Shown piece after piece: positions 11,041 to 19,752 of a DNA stretch of 64,000 bases. A program made the position numbers and the translations under genes. Positions within the stretch are counted from its first letter, which is position 1; each line of letters opens with the position of its first letter. Below the pieces are notes generated by a model that worked only from the letters and a program-made list of their open reading frames with translations, searched no databases and was not told where the DNA came from. Location: the NCBI GenBank assembly GCA_041228285.1, contig CP166133.1, positions 2,575,380-2,639,379 on the forward strand, in the 5' to 3' direction. The DNA is from Neisseriaceae bacterium CLB008. GTDB lineage: Bacteria > Pseudomonadota > Gammaproteobacteria > Burkholderiales > Neisseriaceae.

Positions 11041-11622
11041 ATGAAAAAACGCCTCAATAAATCCGACCGCCGCCAACAACTTTTAGCCGTAGCGGCTACC
11101 CATATCGTTGAAGTCGGCGCCGACAAACTCACTTTAGCCACCGTTGCAGAACAGGCCGGCGTATCCAAACCCATCGCTTATGAACACTTTGGCAGTAAAC
11201 AAGGTTTATTACTGGCACTGTTTAACCACCTCGAAGCCCATTACACCGAACAATTAGACCAAGTTTTCGCCCAGGCAGATATTGGCCTCACCGCCCGCAT
11301 CGAGCGCTTGATTCACACCTACATGGACTGCATGGCTCAAACAGGGGCGCTGCTAGAATACATCCAAGCTGGCCTCCAATCTCAAATCGAAGAGGAGCAA
11401 CAGGCCTGCTATACCGATTTATTAAGTAGATGTATCCATGGCCTCAGTCCCTACCTACCGACCAACCTGAACGACTTAAGATCTAGGCTCATTATATTCT
11501 TTGCTGCTGCGGAACGTGCCTGCACCCTCATCAGATCAAACGAACTCACCAAGACCGACTGCTATACCTTATTGCACAAAACCTTAACTGGCCTCTTAGC
11601 ATTAGAAACCAAGCCATATTGA
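11041..11622 (+). CDS. TetR family transcriptional regulator
   Basis: A 193-residue protein with an N-terminal TetR helix-turn-helix (about residues 9-55): LTLATVAEQAGVSKPIAYEHF is the recognition region, given here in part. The C-terminal ligand-binding and dimerisation domain is all-helical and not assignable to an inducer. Divergent placement to a quinone reductase and the palindrome in between suggest it represses itself and that gene, relieved by an electrophile or quinone; this is inference. Confidence 0.88.
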   Translation: MKKRLNKSDRRQQLLAVAATHIVEVGADKLTLATVAEQAGVSKPIAYEHFGSKQGLLLALFNHLEAHYTEQLDQVFAQADIGLTARIERLIHTYMDCMAQTGALLEYIQAGLQSQIEEEQQACYTDLLSRCIHGLSPYLPTNLNDLRSRLIIFFAAAERACTLIRSNELTKTDCYTLLHKTLTGLLALETKPY

Positions 11623-11647
11623 GCCTCTAGCCTCAAGCCGCGGCTAC

Positions 11648-11674
11648 AAAAAAGCCCAGCACAAAGGCTGGGCT
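11648..11674 (-). terminator. Terminator of YqhA-like gene
   Basis: On the minus strand AGCCCAGCC-TTTGT-GCTGGGCT is followed by TTTTTT, just after the stop of the YqhA-like gene. Confidence 0.8.
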
Positions 11675-11687
11675 GATGGTGTCCTGT

Positions 11688-12191
11688 TTAATGCTTGCTG
11701 TGGGTGAGCTTATCTAAATAGCCCATGGCAAAAGCAGACAGCACAAAGGTCAAATGAATCAAGATATACCATTTGATCTTATCCGCATCCACCTGCTCCA
11801 GCTTCATAAAAATACGCAATAAATGAATCGATGAAATCGCCACAATCGACGCTGCCACCTTCATTTTTAACGAGCTGGCGTCCATGGTGCCTAGCCAATT
11901 CAGCTTATCCGCGTCTTCATCTAAATTCAGCTGTGACACAAAGTTTTCATAGCCAGAAATCATCACCATCACGATCAAGCCACCAACCAAGGCTAAGTCG
12001 ACCAAAGCCAACACCTGTAAAATCAAATCGGCTTCTGTAATCGTAAAAATAATTTGCAGCGTGTGAAACGCTTCTTTAAAAAAGATGATGCCCAGCATCA
12101 GTAATGCCAAGGACAAACCAAGATAAATCGGCGCCAACAGCCAGCGCGACACATATATCAACTGCTCAATGAAAGCTTCTACTTTTTTCAT
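11688..12191 (-). CDS. YqhA/TIGR00645 family membrane protein
   Basis: A 167-residue inner-membrane protein with about four hydrophobic segments. The features [12 protein letters not shown] and the segment around [20 protein letters not shown] are those of the YqhA (UPF0114/TIGR00645) family, whose function is unknown. The frame is open 26 codons further upstream, but the family N-terminus corresponds to [11 protein letters not shown], and GAATGAG precedes that ATG. A terminator follows the stop. Confidence 0.85.
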   Translation of the reverse strand: MKKVEAFIEQLIYVSRWLLAPIYLGLSLALLMLGIIFFKEAFHTLQIIFTITEADLILQVLALVDLALVGGLIVMVMISGYENFVSQLNLDEDADKLNWLGTMDASSLKMKVAASIVAISSIHLLRIFMKLEQVDADKIKWYILIHLTFVLSAFAMGYLDKLTHSKH

Positions 12192-12398
12192 ACGCTCATT
12201 CACATTAATGGGATCGTAGTTTAAGCTATTTTTAAGGTTTCTTTCACTTCTTTCAACCACATTCCACATCGAAAAGCCCTAATTGTGGCATATCGCATAC
12301 ACCTAAAGCGCTTATCCCACACTCGCACAAAAATTTCATTGTCATGAAAACAGAAGCCTTTTACGCTGACTAGACCCAGCCACAAAAAGGACATCATC

Positions 12399-12752
12399 AT
12401 GAATCGAATCAGTCCCAGAACCCTAATTCTGATTGGCCTCATCGGCCTCACCTTAGGCTGGCTTCTCAAGGGCAGCGGCGCCACCGTCAGTAAAAAAGAC
12501 CGTGAAGCCTGTGAAGCCAGCCTTAAAGCCAACAACAGCGACGATCCCACCCTCTTGGATAAATGCCGTGAACCAGGCATGGTGGCCGCCATCAAGGCAC
12601 AGGGCCAAAACCTTGATGCCGCACAGGCCATAGGCTCTGCCAACCAAGGCAGTACAGCTCTGAACATGCTTAGCAGCCTACTGCAAGGAATAGGCTTGGT
12701 TGCGCTTGGCTTTGGCATCGTTGGCTGGCGTAAAGCACTGCGCCTACGTTAA
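12399..12752 (+). CDS. Small two-helix membrane protein, unknown
   Basis: A 117-residue protein with one hydrophobic segment near the N-terminus (about 8-24) and another near the C-terminus (about 92-110). The polar region between them has two Cys residues (CEASLK and KCREPG) that might pair if it faces the periplasm. AAAGGA lies 9 bases before the ATG and a terminator follows the stop, which supports a real gene. I recognise no family. Confidence 0.7.
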   Translation: MNRISPRTLILIGLIGLTLGWLLKGSGATVSKKDREACEASLKANNSDDPTLLDKCREPGMVAAIKAQGQNLDAAQAIGSANQGSTALNMLSSLLQGIGLVALGFGIVGWRKALRLR

Positions 12753-12763
12753 ACCCTAGCCAT

Positions 12764-12794
12764 AAAAAAACCACCGACGAAGCGGTGGTTTTTT
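12764..12794. terminator. Bidirectional terminator
   Basis: A-tract, hairpin AACCACCG / CGGTGGTT and T-tract between the convergent 117-aa gene and hmuV; it works in either direction. Confidence 0.85.
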
Positions 12795-12804
12795 GCCGCA
12801 TTCA

Positions 12805-13575
12805 TCAGCGCGCAAAGGTATCAAACGCCCAATCGCCACCAGGATGACGATAAGGCTTAATGGCCCATCCATAGGCGCGACTTAAATGATCGGCCGTCAT
12901 CACTTCGGCAACCGACCCTTCCGCCAATACCTCCCCCTTACTCAGTAACACAATGTGTTTGGCGTAATTAGCCGCCAAGCTTAGGTCATGCAACACCATC
13001 ACCGTGGTTAACGACTGGCCTAAGGCATCAGGCTGTAGGCAGCGCATCAGCTGATGCTGATGCTTAATGTCGAGGTGATTACTGGGTTCATCCAACAGCA
13101 AAACCTCTGTCTCCTGCATCAACGCCCTCACCATGGCCGCACGCTGCTGCTCACCGCCGGACAGCACCCCAATGCGCTTCTCGGCCAGATGGGTGAGCTC
13201 AAACTGAGCCAACAACCGGCTCACCTTGGCCCGATCAGCAGCCGTTGGCCGCGCAAACCATGACAAGTGTGGGTAACGCCCTAATAAGGCATATTCCTCT
13301 ACCGTCAACGGCGTCCCAAAAAGCTCGTGCTGCCCCACCCAGGCAATCTTGCCTTGGCGCGTTGCGTCCTGTGCCGACAGCCCCATGCAGGTTAAATCTG
13401 CGCAGGGGTATTGACCCAATAACGCCTTGAGCAAGGTACTCTTACCCGCGCCGTTGGGGCCAATAATCGCCGTTGCCTGTCCCCATGGCAGGCTCAAAGC
13501 GTCAATCGACAACACGGTTCGCTGCTGGTGGCTAACCACCAACCCCTTAATCTCAAACACCGAATGATGCTTCAT
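12805..13575 (-). CDS. hmuV: Heme ABC transporter ATP-binding protein HmuV
   Basis: A 256-residue ABC ATPase of the FecE/HmuV type. Walker A is GPNGAGKST at 39-47, the signature is LSGGEQQRAAMVRAL, Walker B is EVLLLDEPSNHLD, and the H-loop is VMVLHDLSLA. It powers heme transport through the HmuU permease at the inner membrane. Its start overlaps the hmuU stop by 4 bases, so the two are translationally coupled. It is the last gene of hmuSTUV. Assignment to heme rather than siderophore comes from the neighbouring HmuS and heme receptor. Confidence 0.92.
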   Translation of the reverse strand: MKHHSVFEIKGLVVSHQQRTVLSIDALSLPWGQATAIIGPNGAGKSTLLKALLGQYPCADLTCMGLSAQDATRQGKIAWVGQHELFGTPLTVEEYALLGRYPHLSWFARPTAADRAKVSRLLAQFELTHLAEKRIGVLSGGEQQRAAMVRALMQETEVLLLDEPSNHLDIKHQHQLMRCLQPDALGQSLTTVMVLHDLSLAANYAKHIVLLSKGEVLAEGSVAEVMTADHLSRAYGWAIKPYRHPGGDWAFDTFAR

Positions 13576-14543
13576 GCCCGCCCCTTATTGCCTTTTAAGA
13601 ACAGCCACAAGAAGAACGGTGCCCCCAATAGAGAAATCACAATACCCACCGGCAAATCAATCGGATAGGCCACATGACGCGACGCACTGTCGATCAGCAG
13701 CAGGAACAATGCGCCTACAATGCCAGACAGCAGCATCAAACGGCCACGACCACCGCCGCACACGGCCGACAAAACATTCGGCACCATCATGCCCACAAAA
13801 CCGATGACGCCGGACAGCGACACGGCAGCACCGGTCAACAAAGCGGCCCCAATCACGGTGACTAATTTAGTTCGGTTGAGGTTCACCCCCATGGACAGAG
13901 CGGTTTCTTCACCCAGCATCAGGCAATCCAAATCTCGCCCTACCCACAGCAACACCAGCCAGCCCACCACCATCACCGCTAAGGCATAGTAAATGGGCAC
14001 AAAGCCCGCACCAGCCAGACTACCGGCCAACCACACGGTGGCGCTACGCAGCACCATGTCGTCGGACAAGAATAAAATCAAGCTGACCACGGCGCCACAG
14101 AACGCGCTGACCACAAAGCCAATTATCAATAAGCCCAAACGGCCACCGCCAAACAAATGATGGGTGCTGAGTACAAATAAACAGGCCGCCACGGCGCCCA
14201 CAAATGCCGCCAACGGCACGCCCATGCCACCCAGGCCAAACGCCAACACCAGCACCACGCCTAAGGCGGCACCGCTAGAGGTACCGATTAAGCTTGGGTC
14301 GGCCAAAGGGTTACCAAACAGGGCCTGTAAAGCAGCGCCGCTACAGGCCAACGCGCCACCTACCATCAATGCCACGGCAATACGTGGCCAACGAATGCCC
14401 CATAGGGCTTCGGGAATTTCACTCGGATTGGTCCAGCCGCCTAGACCAACGCCTAAGCAAAACCACACCAACACCGCCGCTAAAGCGACACATAAACTAT
14501 ATCGCAGCCACTTAGGGCTGCGATTCAGGGCAATACCCACCAC
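13572..14543 (-). CDS. hmuU: Heme ABC transporter permease HmuU
   Basis: A 323-residue FecCD-family permease with about ten hydrophobic helices. Family motifs visible include GAALQALFGNPLADPSLIGTS (in part) and the GFVGMMVPN stretch that contacts the ATPase. It forms the inner-membrane channel for heme. It begins one base after the hmuT stop and overlaps hmuV by 4 bases. The family is shared with siderophore and B12 importers; heme specificity is inferred from the operon. Confidence 0.92.
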   Translation of the reverse strand: MVGIALNRSPKWLRYSLCVALAAVLVWFCLGVGLGGWTNPSEIPEALWGIRWPRIAVALMVGGALACSGAALQALFGNPLADPSLIGTSSGAALGVVLVLAFGLGGMGVPLAAFVGAVAACLFVLSTHHLFGGGRLGLLIIGFVVSAFCGAVVSLILFLSDDMVLRSATVWLAGSLAGAGFVPIYYALAVMVVGWLVLLWVGRDLDCLMLGEETALSMGVNLNRTKLVTVIGAALLTGAAVSLSGVIGFVGMMVPNVLSAVCGGGRGRLMLLSGIVGALFLLLIDSASRHVAYPIDLPVGIVISLLGAPFFLWLFLKGNKGRA

Positions 14544-15341
14544 TTAACGTCCTAACGCATGTAGTTGATCAACGACTTTAGGGCTATCTAAACCAAGGCG
14601 TAAAAAGTCTTTTGCCGCCCAAGCCTGAACCTTATTGTTTTTCACTGCGGGGCTGCTTTTTAATTCTGGCTGCTGTTTGTAAGCCGCCAAGCTGCCACCG
14701 ACTACCGATAGGTTATGATCCGCAATAATCACCACGTCTGGATTCGCCTGCAACCAGCCTTCGCGCGACAAAGGCTTCACGCCATTGATGTTGGCCGCCG
14801 CGTTCACGCCACCGGCCAAACGAATCAACAAATCACCCACCGTACCTTTACCCGCGACCATACGGCCATCGTAGCTAAGGATATAACGCTTTTTATTGGC
14901 CGGGCGCTGCTTCATGCCTTGACGCCATTTTTGAGCCAGGGCATTCGCCTGAGCAGGCTTACCCAAAAGCTGACCTAATTTTTCAATACCGGGGGCGAAG
15001 TCGCTACCGGCTTCATCAGCCGCTACGTTCACGCTTTTGATGCCCAATTTATTCAACTGATTATAAATAGTCGTGGGCTGAGCCATCCAACTACCCACTA
15101 CCAAATCGGGATTTTGAGCCAAAATCGGTTCAGGCGACAGCGTCCGATACACGCCTATGCTTTTAGCCTTGGCAAGGCTTTGATGGTGTTTGCTCTGGTC
15201 ATCTTTACCCACCACATTGGCCTGAGCCCCAATCGCCACCACAATATCGGCCACGTCTGGGGTTAGCACCACCACCCGTTGCGCGAAGGCAACGGAGGTG
15301 ATGAGGCATAAAGACAATAATAGTCCTGCCTTTTTAATCAT
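14544..15341 (-). CDS. hmuT: Periplasmic heme-binding protein HmuT
   Basis: A 265-residue cluster A-III substrate-binding protein. A Sec signal peptide ends near VAFA-QRV. The mature part has the VVLTPDVADIVVAIGA and GSWMAQPTTIYNQL-like segments of the HmuT/PhuT group. It captures heme in the periplasm and delivers it to HmuUV. It overlaps the end of hmuS by 4 bases. I did not pin down the axial heme ligand (Tyr in known HmuT/PhuT). Confidence 0.9.
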   Translation of the reverse strand: MIKKAGLLLSLCLITSVAFAQRVVVLTPDVADIVVAIGAQANVVGKDDQSKHHQSLAKAKSIGVYRTLSPEPILAQNPDLVVGSWMAQPTTIYNQLNKLGIKSVNVAADEAGSDFAPGIEKLGQLLGKPAQANALAQKWRQGMKQRPANKKRYILSYDGRMVAGKGTVGDLLIRLAGGVNAAANINGVKPLSREGWLQANPDVVIIADHNLSVVGGSLAAYKQQPELKSSPAVKNNKVQAWAAKDFLRLGLDSPKVVDQLHALGR

Positions 15342-16408
15342 AACAAGGCTTCCTCTGGAATCGCCTGGCCAGTCACCTCAGTGACGATGTCGCGCCAAGC
15401 GCTCAATTCTTGTTCACCTTCCAAACGCTGACCAAACAGGGTCAACACAATGTCACCATTGGCATCAAAAGCCTCGAGGCAAGTCACCAAACCATCTTTG
15501 GTTGGGCGACACACCATCCATACTTCGGTAATGCCTTCGTCTTTAAGGTGCAGCACAAAGCCATTCTCTTTGCTGTCAAAAATATTCAACCAGCCGCTCA
15601 TGCGCTTTAAGTTATGCACTACGCCAGTTTCAATCTGCACCACGCCACGGTTACCCACGAAAGTCATGATGGGCGTGCCCTTGGCCACGGCCGCAGTATA
15701 GGCTGCCTCAATCGCGGCATTGCCTTCCATACGATAGGCAAAGCCAGCCGGCGCAATTTTAAAGGCATCGGTACGGCTTAATCCGTATTCACCGATGAGT
15801 ACATTAAATTGATGCACGTCTTTCATGCCCAACCAACGTTGATGAAAGGCCACCAATTCATCGCTATTTAAATCGCGCGGGGCTTTTTCTTCCCGTTGAA
15901 AGCCGGTTTTAAATTCAGCCACGTCTGTGGTTTTGAATTCATCAATAATGCCCTGCCATACCGGTAAATAGGCTTCATCCTGCAAATACACTTTTTGCAA
16001 AGCCAAACCGTATTCATCGTAAAACTGAATCGAACGTAAGGTTTTACCGCCATGCCCCACGCTTTCGAACGCAAAAGCATGCTGCCAACGCTTCATGAAT
16101 AAGCGCAAATCAATACCGCCCACGTTGACGGCAAGGCCGAACATAGGTGAAATGTTTAGGTTTTCGTATAGGCCCACTTTTTCATGTACGGCAAAATCAT
16201 TGCGCACGGTACATTGCACGGGGCCAACGGTGGCCAGTTTAGGCAAAATCGCACGGATGTCGGTGCCCAAATACACCACGCCAGGTGCATGTGCCAACAA
16301 GGCGCCCTCACCAATATTCAACTGCTCTGCGCCTTCACGCTGACGCAGGCCAGGTTGTGCCTCTTTAAGGGCTAAAAAGGCATCCCAGTGATTGATTGCT
16401 TGATTCAT
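15338..16408 (-). CDS. hmuS: Hemin-degrading factor HmuS/HemS family
   Basis: A 356-residue cytoplasmic protein made of two repeated HemS/HmuS/ChuX-like halves. It binds incoming heme and degrades it or hands it on. The ATG at 16408 has GGAGAG 7-8 nt upstream; the open frame extends 19 codons further without similarity. It is first in hmuSTUV and overlaps hmuT. A promoter with a Fur-like site lies about 75-100 bases upstream, so iron repression is likely. Confidence 0.92.
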   Translation of the reverse strand: MNQAINHWDAFLALKEAQPGLRQREGAEQLNIGEGALLAHAPGVVYLGTDIRAILPKLATVGPVQCTVRNDFAVHEKVGLYENLNISPMFGLAVNVGGIDLRLFMKRWQHAFAFESVGHGGKTLRSIQFYDEYGLALQKVYLQDEAYLPVWQGIIDEFKTTDVAEFKTGFQREEKAPRDLNSDELVAFHQRWLGMKDVHQFNVLIGEYGLSRTDAFKIAPAGFAYRMEGNAAIEAAYTAAVAKGTPIMTFVGNRGVVQIETGVVHNLKRMSGWLNIFDSKENGFVLHLKDEGITEVWMVCRPTKDGLVTCLEAFDANGDIVLTLFGQRLEGEQELSAWRDIVTEVTGQAIPEEALL

Positions 16409-16477
16409 GTGTTTACTCTCCGTGGCAGTCCTATAAAATAGGCAGCCGTTTATACAATACGACATTAACGATAATTA

Positions 16478-16511
16478 GTCGCATTATTGTTATCATTCCT
16501 GTTTACGTCAA
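16478..16511 (-). promoter_or_regulatory. hmuS promoter with overlapping Fur-like box
   Basis: On the minus strand a -35 TTGACG (16511-16506), a 17-base spacer and -10 AATAAT (16488-16483) are covered by the sequence ATGATAACAATAATGCGAC (16496-16478). It matches 17 of 19 bases with the site upstream of the receptor gene and resembles a Fur box (GATAAT repeats). Confidence 0.75.
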
Positions 16512-16547
16512 GGCTTTTCCCGATTTTTGTGTCACACAAAGCCAAAA

Positions 16548-16588
16548 GCCCTTGGTTTTATTGCGTTACGCGCAACAACCCCAAGGGC
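16548..16588 (-). terminator. Possible terminator after the heme receptor
   Basis: Arms GCCCTTGG / CCAAGGGC enclose a smaller TTGCG-CGCAA hairpin just after the receptor stop. The T tail is broken, so partial read-through into hmuS is possible. Confidence 0.5.
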
Positions 16589-16595
16589 AAGATAA

Positions 16596-18782
16596 TTAGA
16601 ACTTGATTTGTAGTGAGGCGGCTACGTTACGGCCCACCTGACTGTTAAAGTCTAAATAAGACACATCACTTAAAGCATAGTTACGAATGTCTAAGTATTC
16701 CCAGTATTTCTTATCCCCCAGGTTATACACCCCCACGTTGAGCTTGGCATGCTTATTGATGTTCCAATACCCTGTCAAATCAACAATGCCATAACCTGGT
16801 GCCTGAACGTATTTACTCTTATTAGATACCCGCTTATGTTTCGCCGACAATGTCCAATCTAAGTTGGCACCCCATTGTGCTGTATCGTAACCCACGCCCA
16901 ATATCAATTTAGGCGGCGCTACGGTCTCTAATGGCGTATCAGCACTCTTATTAGAGCCACGCATCCAAGATGCTGCACCGTTTAGTTGCCAATTCTGAGC
17001 CACTCGATACGCACCGCTGGCCTCAATACCATACGTGGTTACCTTACCAATATTGGCATAACGTGATGTATTGTAAGACTGTCCATCAACAATCTGTTTA
17101 CCCAAATCTTCCACGCCAATAAAATCACGATAGCGGTTATAGAACGTGGTTATCTTTCCTTCAAAATCACTGCTCTTATGGCGCAGGCCCAACTCAATAC
17201 TTTGTGATTTCTCAGACTTTAGATTCGGGTTAGGCAAAATCTGATACGACATAATCCCCATTTTATTCGCCATAGACATCATTGAACTGTCAAACGGGGG
17301 AGCCCTAAAACCGGTTGAATAGGTCACAAAACCAGTATCTGTTGGGCTTAAAGGCACACTCAAGCTAATGCTCGGCGACACAGCACTATCTGAAAAACGC
17401 TCAGGCATGACGTTAGGTGTACTGGCCAGATAGGCTTCATCCATATACGGCGTGATGCGCTCGTATGTGTAGCGTAAAGCCGGCGTTAAACGGATGCCCC
17501 CATCAAAGGTGATGGCATCTTGCACATACACACCAATGGTTTTACGTTTGGTATCGGGAAAGGTCTTTTTATTACTGGTCAATACCGCATCCGAACCTGG
17601 TCGGGTAGTATATTTCTTAGTCAAACGATCCGTTTCATTTTGCTTCAACTCGATGCCCGCAGTGACGGCATGTGTGATATTGCCTTGCTGGAAACGTGCT
17701 TTACCTTGAGCATGCAAAGTATCGATGGTCTGATTAAAATCATAATCAGAAAACACCATACGCTCAGCCACTTGACCACCAAAATACTCTTTAGCGGTAT
17801 CTTTACCCTTCAATTTCTGACGAGATAAACCCACTTCAATTTCATCAAAAAATTGATCTAACGGTTGGTAAGTATAGGTTAACCCTAAGCGCTGACGACG
17901 TACTTCGTCTTCTGCCGTATTGGCAATTTTACCGGATACCATGTCAGTATTAATATCATAGTTCAAAATATCGGTATCGGTTGTACGCTTAAACCATTCT
18001 GCAGAAGCCTCTAACTTATGTGCGCCTTCAGCCAGTACGCCTTTAGCCAATATATTATGGCCACTGACGTCTTGTGGATTCGGTTTGGTGCGTAAAATCG
18101 AATGACTGTCATTGCTGCCGCGGTTTTTAAATTCATCGGCCTTGCGCTTAGTCATCATCAGTAAACCCGACGCAATACCTTGCTGGCCTGCCGCCGTCAA
18201 CGTCGTTGCATGACCTTTATTAGCGCTGCTATAGCTTTGTTTTAAACCCAAATACCAAGGCTTATCTTCATCCACAAAATCCGCTGGCCGATAGGTTGCA
18301 AAGTTGATGGCGCCCCCTAAAGCATCACTGCCATACAGCGATGAATAAGGACCTTTCACAATGTCCATTTGGCGTAATGTATCAAACTCGACCATGTCTC
18401 GACCTGAAATAGCACCACTGGTACCACCGCCAGTATAAGCTTCAGGGAGCCGCACACCATCAATCATCATTAAAATTCGGTTACCATCAATGCCGCGAAT
18501 ATTGTAGCTCGCATTACCTTGTCGTTTGGCATCCCTATTTACTTCCACTCCAGGTTCGTAGCGTACCGCATTGCGAATGTCGGTAGCCCCCGCCTTATCC
18601 AAGCCCTTACGATTGATGACGCTGACGTTGGCCGCCGTTTTATCAATACTTTGTTCGGTACGGTCTGCGATCACCACCACGTCGTCTAATTTGGCTTCCG
18701 CTGTTGCGGCGGCCCATACGGCTGGCATCGCGCTGCTGCACAACATGCCGACCAAAATACTGATTTGCTTTTGCTTCATCAC
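16596..18782 (-). CDS. hmuR: TonB-dependent heme/hemoglobin receptor
   Basis: A 728-residue outer-membrane receptor: signal peptide ending near VWAA, a TonB box (DDVVVIADR), a plug domain with RGIDGNRILMMIDGVRLPE, and a 22-stranded barrel ending in Phe. The heme-receptor FRAP and NPNL boxes are present (STGFRAPPF and PNPNLKSEKS). It takes heme through the outer membrane using TonB energy. Unusually, no His lies between the two boxes, where known receptors have a conserved heme-ligating His; five Met residues are found there instead. It precedes hmuSTUV on the same strand and has its own Fur-type promoter. Assignment as heme receptor also rests on context. Confidence 0.9.
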   Translation of the reverse strand: MMKQKQISILVGMLCSSAMPAVWAAATAEAKLDDVVVIADRTEQSIDKTAANVSVINRKGLDKAGATDIRNAVRYEPGVEVNRDAKRQGNASYNIRGIDGNRILMMIDGVRLPEAYTGGGTSGAISGRDMVEFDTLRQMDIVKGPYSSLYGSDALGGAINFATYRPADFVDEDKPWYLGLKQSYSSANKGHATTLTAAGQQGIASGLLMMTKRKADEFKNRGSNDSHSILRTKPNPQDVSGHNILAKGVLAEGAHKLEASAEWFKRTTDTDILNYDINTDMVSGKIANTAEDEVRRQRLGLTYTYQPLDQFFDEIEVGLSRQKLKGKDTAKEYFGGQVAERMVFSDYDFNQTIDTLHAQGKARFQQGNITHAVTAGIELKQNETDRLTKKYTTRPGSDAVLTSNKKTFPDTKRKTIGVYVQDAITFDGGIRLTPALRYTYERITPYMDEAYLASTPNVMPERFSDSAVSPSISLSVPLSPTDTGFVTYSTGFRAPPFDSSMMSMANKMGIMSYQILPNPNLKSEKSQSIELGLRHKSSDFEGKITTFYNRYRDFIGVEDLGKQIVDGQSYNTSRYANIGKVTTYGIEASGAYRVAQNWQLNGAASWMRGSNKSADTPLETVAPPKLILGVGYDTAQWGANLDWTLSAKHKRVSNKSKYVQAPGYGIVDLTGYWNINKHAKLNVGVYNLGDKKYWEYLDIRNYALSDVSYLDFNSQVGRNVAASLQIKF

Positions 18783-18827
18783 TCTGTCTCTGTGTTAGGT
18801 TATTCGATATTTATTAAATGAAAATCA

Positions 18828-18862
18828 CTCGCATTATCGTTATCATCCTTGATTTAAGTCAA
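18828..18862 (-). promoter_or_regulatory. Heme receptor promoter with overlapping Fur-like box
   Basis: On the minus strand TTGACT (18862-18857), an 18-base spacer and GATAAT (18838-18833) form a sigma70-like promoter. ATGATAACGATAATGCGAG (18846-18828) overlaps the -10 and matches the hmuS site at 17 of 19 positions. Iron-Fur binding would block RNA polymerase. Confidence 0.8.
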
Positions 18863-18955
18863 TGATTATTTGAGCTTTAGCCTTTAATGCCTTATTTTTA
18901 TTGAAAAAATAAAAAATAATGCGGTATAGCCTGATTTTTAGCCTCGTAACCACAC

Positions 18956-18991
18956 AAAAAAGCCGAACGTTGATCAACGTTCGGCTTTTTT
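18956..18991. terminator. Orphan palindromic terminator
   Basis: A perfect palindrome (arms AGCCGAACGTTGA / TCAACGTTCGGCT) flanked by A and T tracts. No intact gene ends here. On the minus strand it follows the short coding remnant ending at 19032, so it may be the terminator of a lost gene. Confidence 0.75.
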
Positions 18992-19031
18992 ATTAAGTAA
19001 TTATTTATAATTAGGCTGTGCTTAATCCCGC

Positions 19032-19139
19032 TCATGCGGCCTGATAGAGAAAGGAAATAAGACCCTCATGAACTTTGTGCTTACGGATACGCAACTCATG
19101 CAATAGATGAGCAGGCTGGCCTTGATCTATCCTACTTCA
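19032..19139 (-). pseudogene. Possible C-terminal gene remnant
   Basis: A frame of 34 codons with a stop at 19032, ending HEGLISFLYQAA, lies between an interspersed repeat and an orphan terminator. It has no start codon in frame. It could be the tail of a deleted gene; I recognise no family and chance is possible. Confidence 0.2.
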
Positions 19140-19163
19140 AGGTAGATCGAGCATAAACTATAA

Positions 19164-19341
19164 CCCATGGTTTGTTGGCGCTAAGTCGCGTAGGGTGGGT
19201 AAAGCGTAGCCTACCCACCGCTCTTAACGTATTTATATTCATTTGCTACATTTAAACCCCGCGTGGGTCACGACCCACCCTACGCTTAAGGGCCTACGCT
19301 GTAGACGTAAAAAAGCATAGAGAACGATACGATAAATCATG
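19164..19341. repeat. Palindromic interspersed element, copy B
   Basis: Core 19188-19309 is nearly identical to copies C and D: GCGTAGGGTGGGT and ACCCACCCTACGC arms, an inner GTGGGT-CACG-ACCCAC hairpin, and a tail GGGCCTACGCTGTAGACGTA. The right end GATACGATAAATCATG is the reverse complement of the left end of copy C (CATGATTTATC), which suggests terminal inverted repeats. The left end of this copy is more diverged. Confidence 0.85.
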
Positions 19342-19413
19342 CTTTGGCACCAAACCAAACCTAAGCTTCTTCTTATTAGTAAAACTTAATAATAAAACGC
19401 TTAAAAACCACGC

Positions 19414-19446
19414 AAAAACGGCACGCTGAACCAGCGTGCCGTTTTT
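19414..19446. terminator. Terminator of the VF530 gene
   Basis: Hairpin ACGGCACGCTG / CAGCGTGCCGT flanked by A5 and T5 tracts, 17 bases past the stop of the minus-strand VF530 gene. Confidence 0.85.
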
Positions 19447-19462
19447 ATGTTACATGCGTCAA

Positions 19463-19684
19463 CTAGCGTGCCGCATCGCGTAAATATAAAGCCTCAACCT
19501 GAGCGCGCGCCCACGGCGTGCGGCGCAAAAATTTCAGGCTAGACTTAACGCTGGGCTCATTTTTAAAACAGTTGATGTTAATCAGCTCGGCCAAACCTTC
19601 CCAGCCGTATAGCTGGTGCAGCTCAACCAGCATCGCCTCTAGGGTAATGCCGTGTAAGGGGTCTTTAGATAAACTATGGGTCAT
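19463..19684 (-). CDS. VF530 (DUF2132) family DNA-binding protein
   Basis: A 73-residue protein matching the VF530 family: it starts with [18 protein letters not shown], then [15 protein letters not shown] and a conserved [10 protein letters not shown] near the C-terminus. Structural work on a relative proposed DNA binding; the biological role is unknown. It has its own terminator. The upstream neighbour is the di-Mop gene on the same strand, 68 bases away. Confidence 0.88.
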   Translation of the reverse strand: MTHSLSKDPLHGITLEAMLVELHQLYGWEGLAELININCFKNEPSVKSSLKFLRRTPWARAQVEALYLRDAAR

Positions 19685-19752
19685 CTTTTAAATCATTCAT
19701 TCACAGTAATGAGCGTATTATCGCACACTATTCGCCAAGCAATGGCCGCGCC

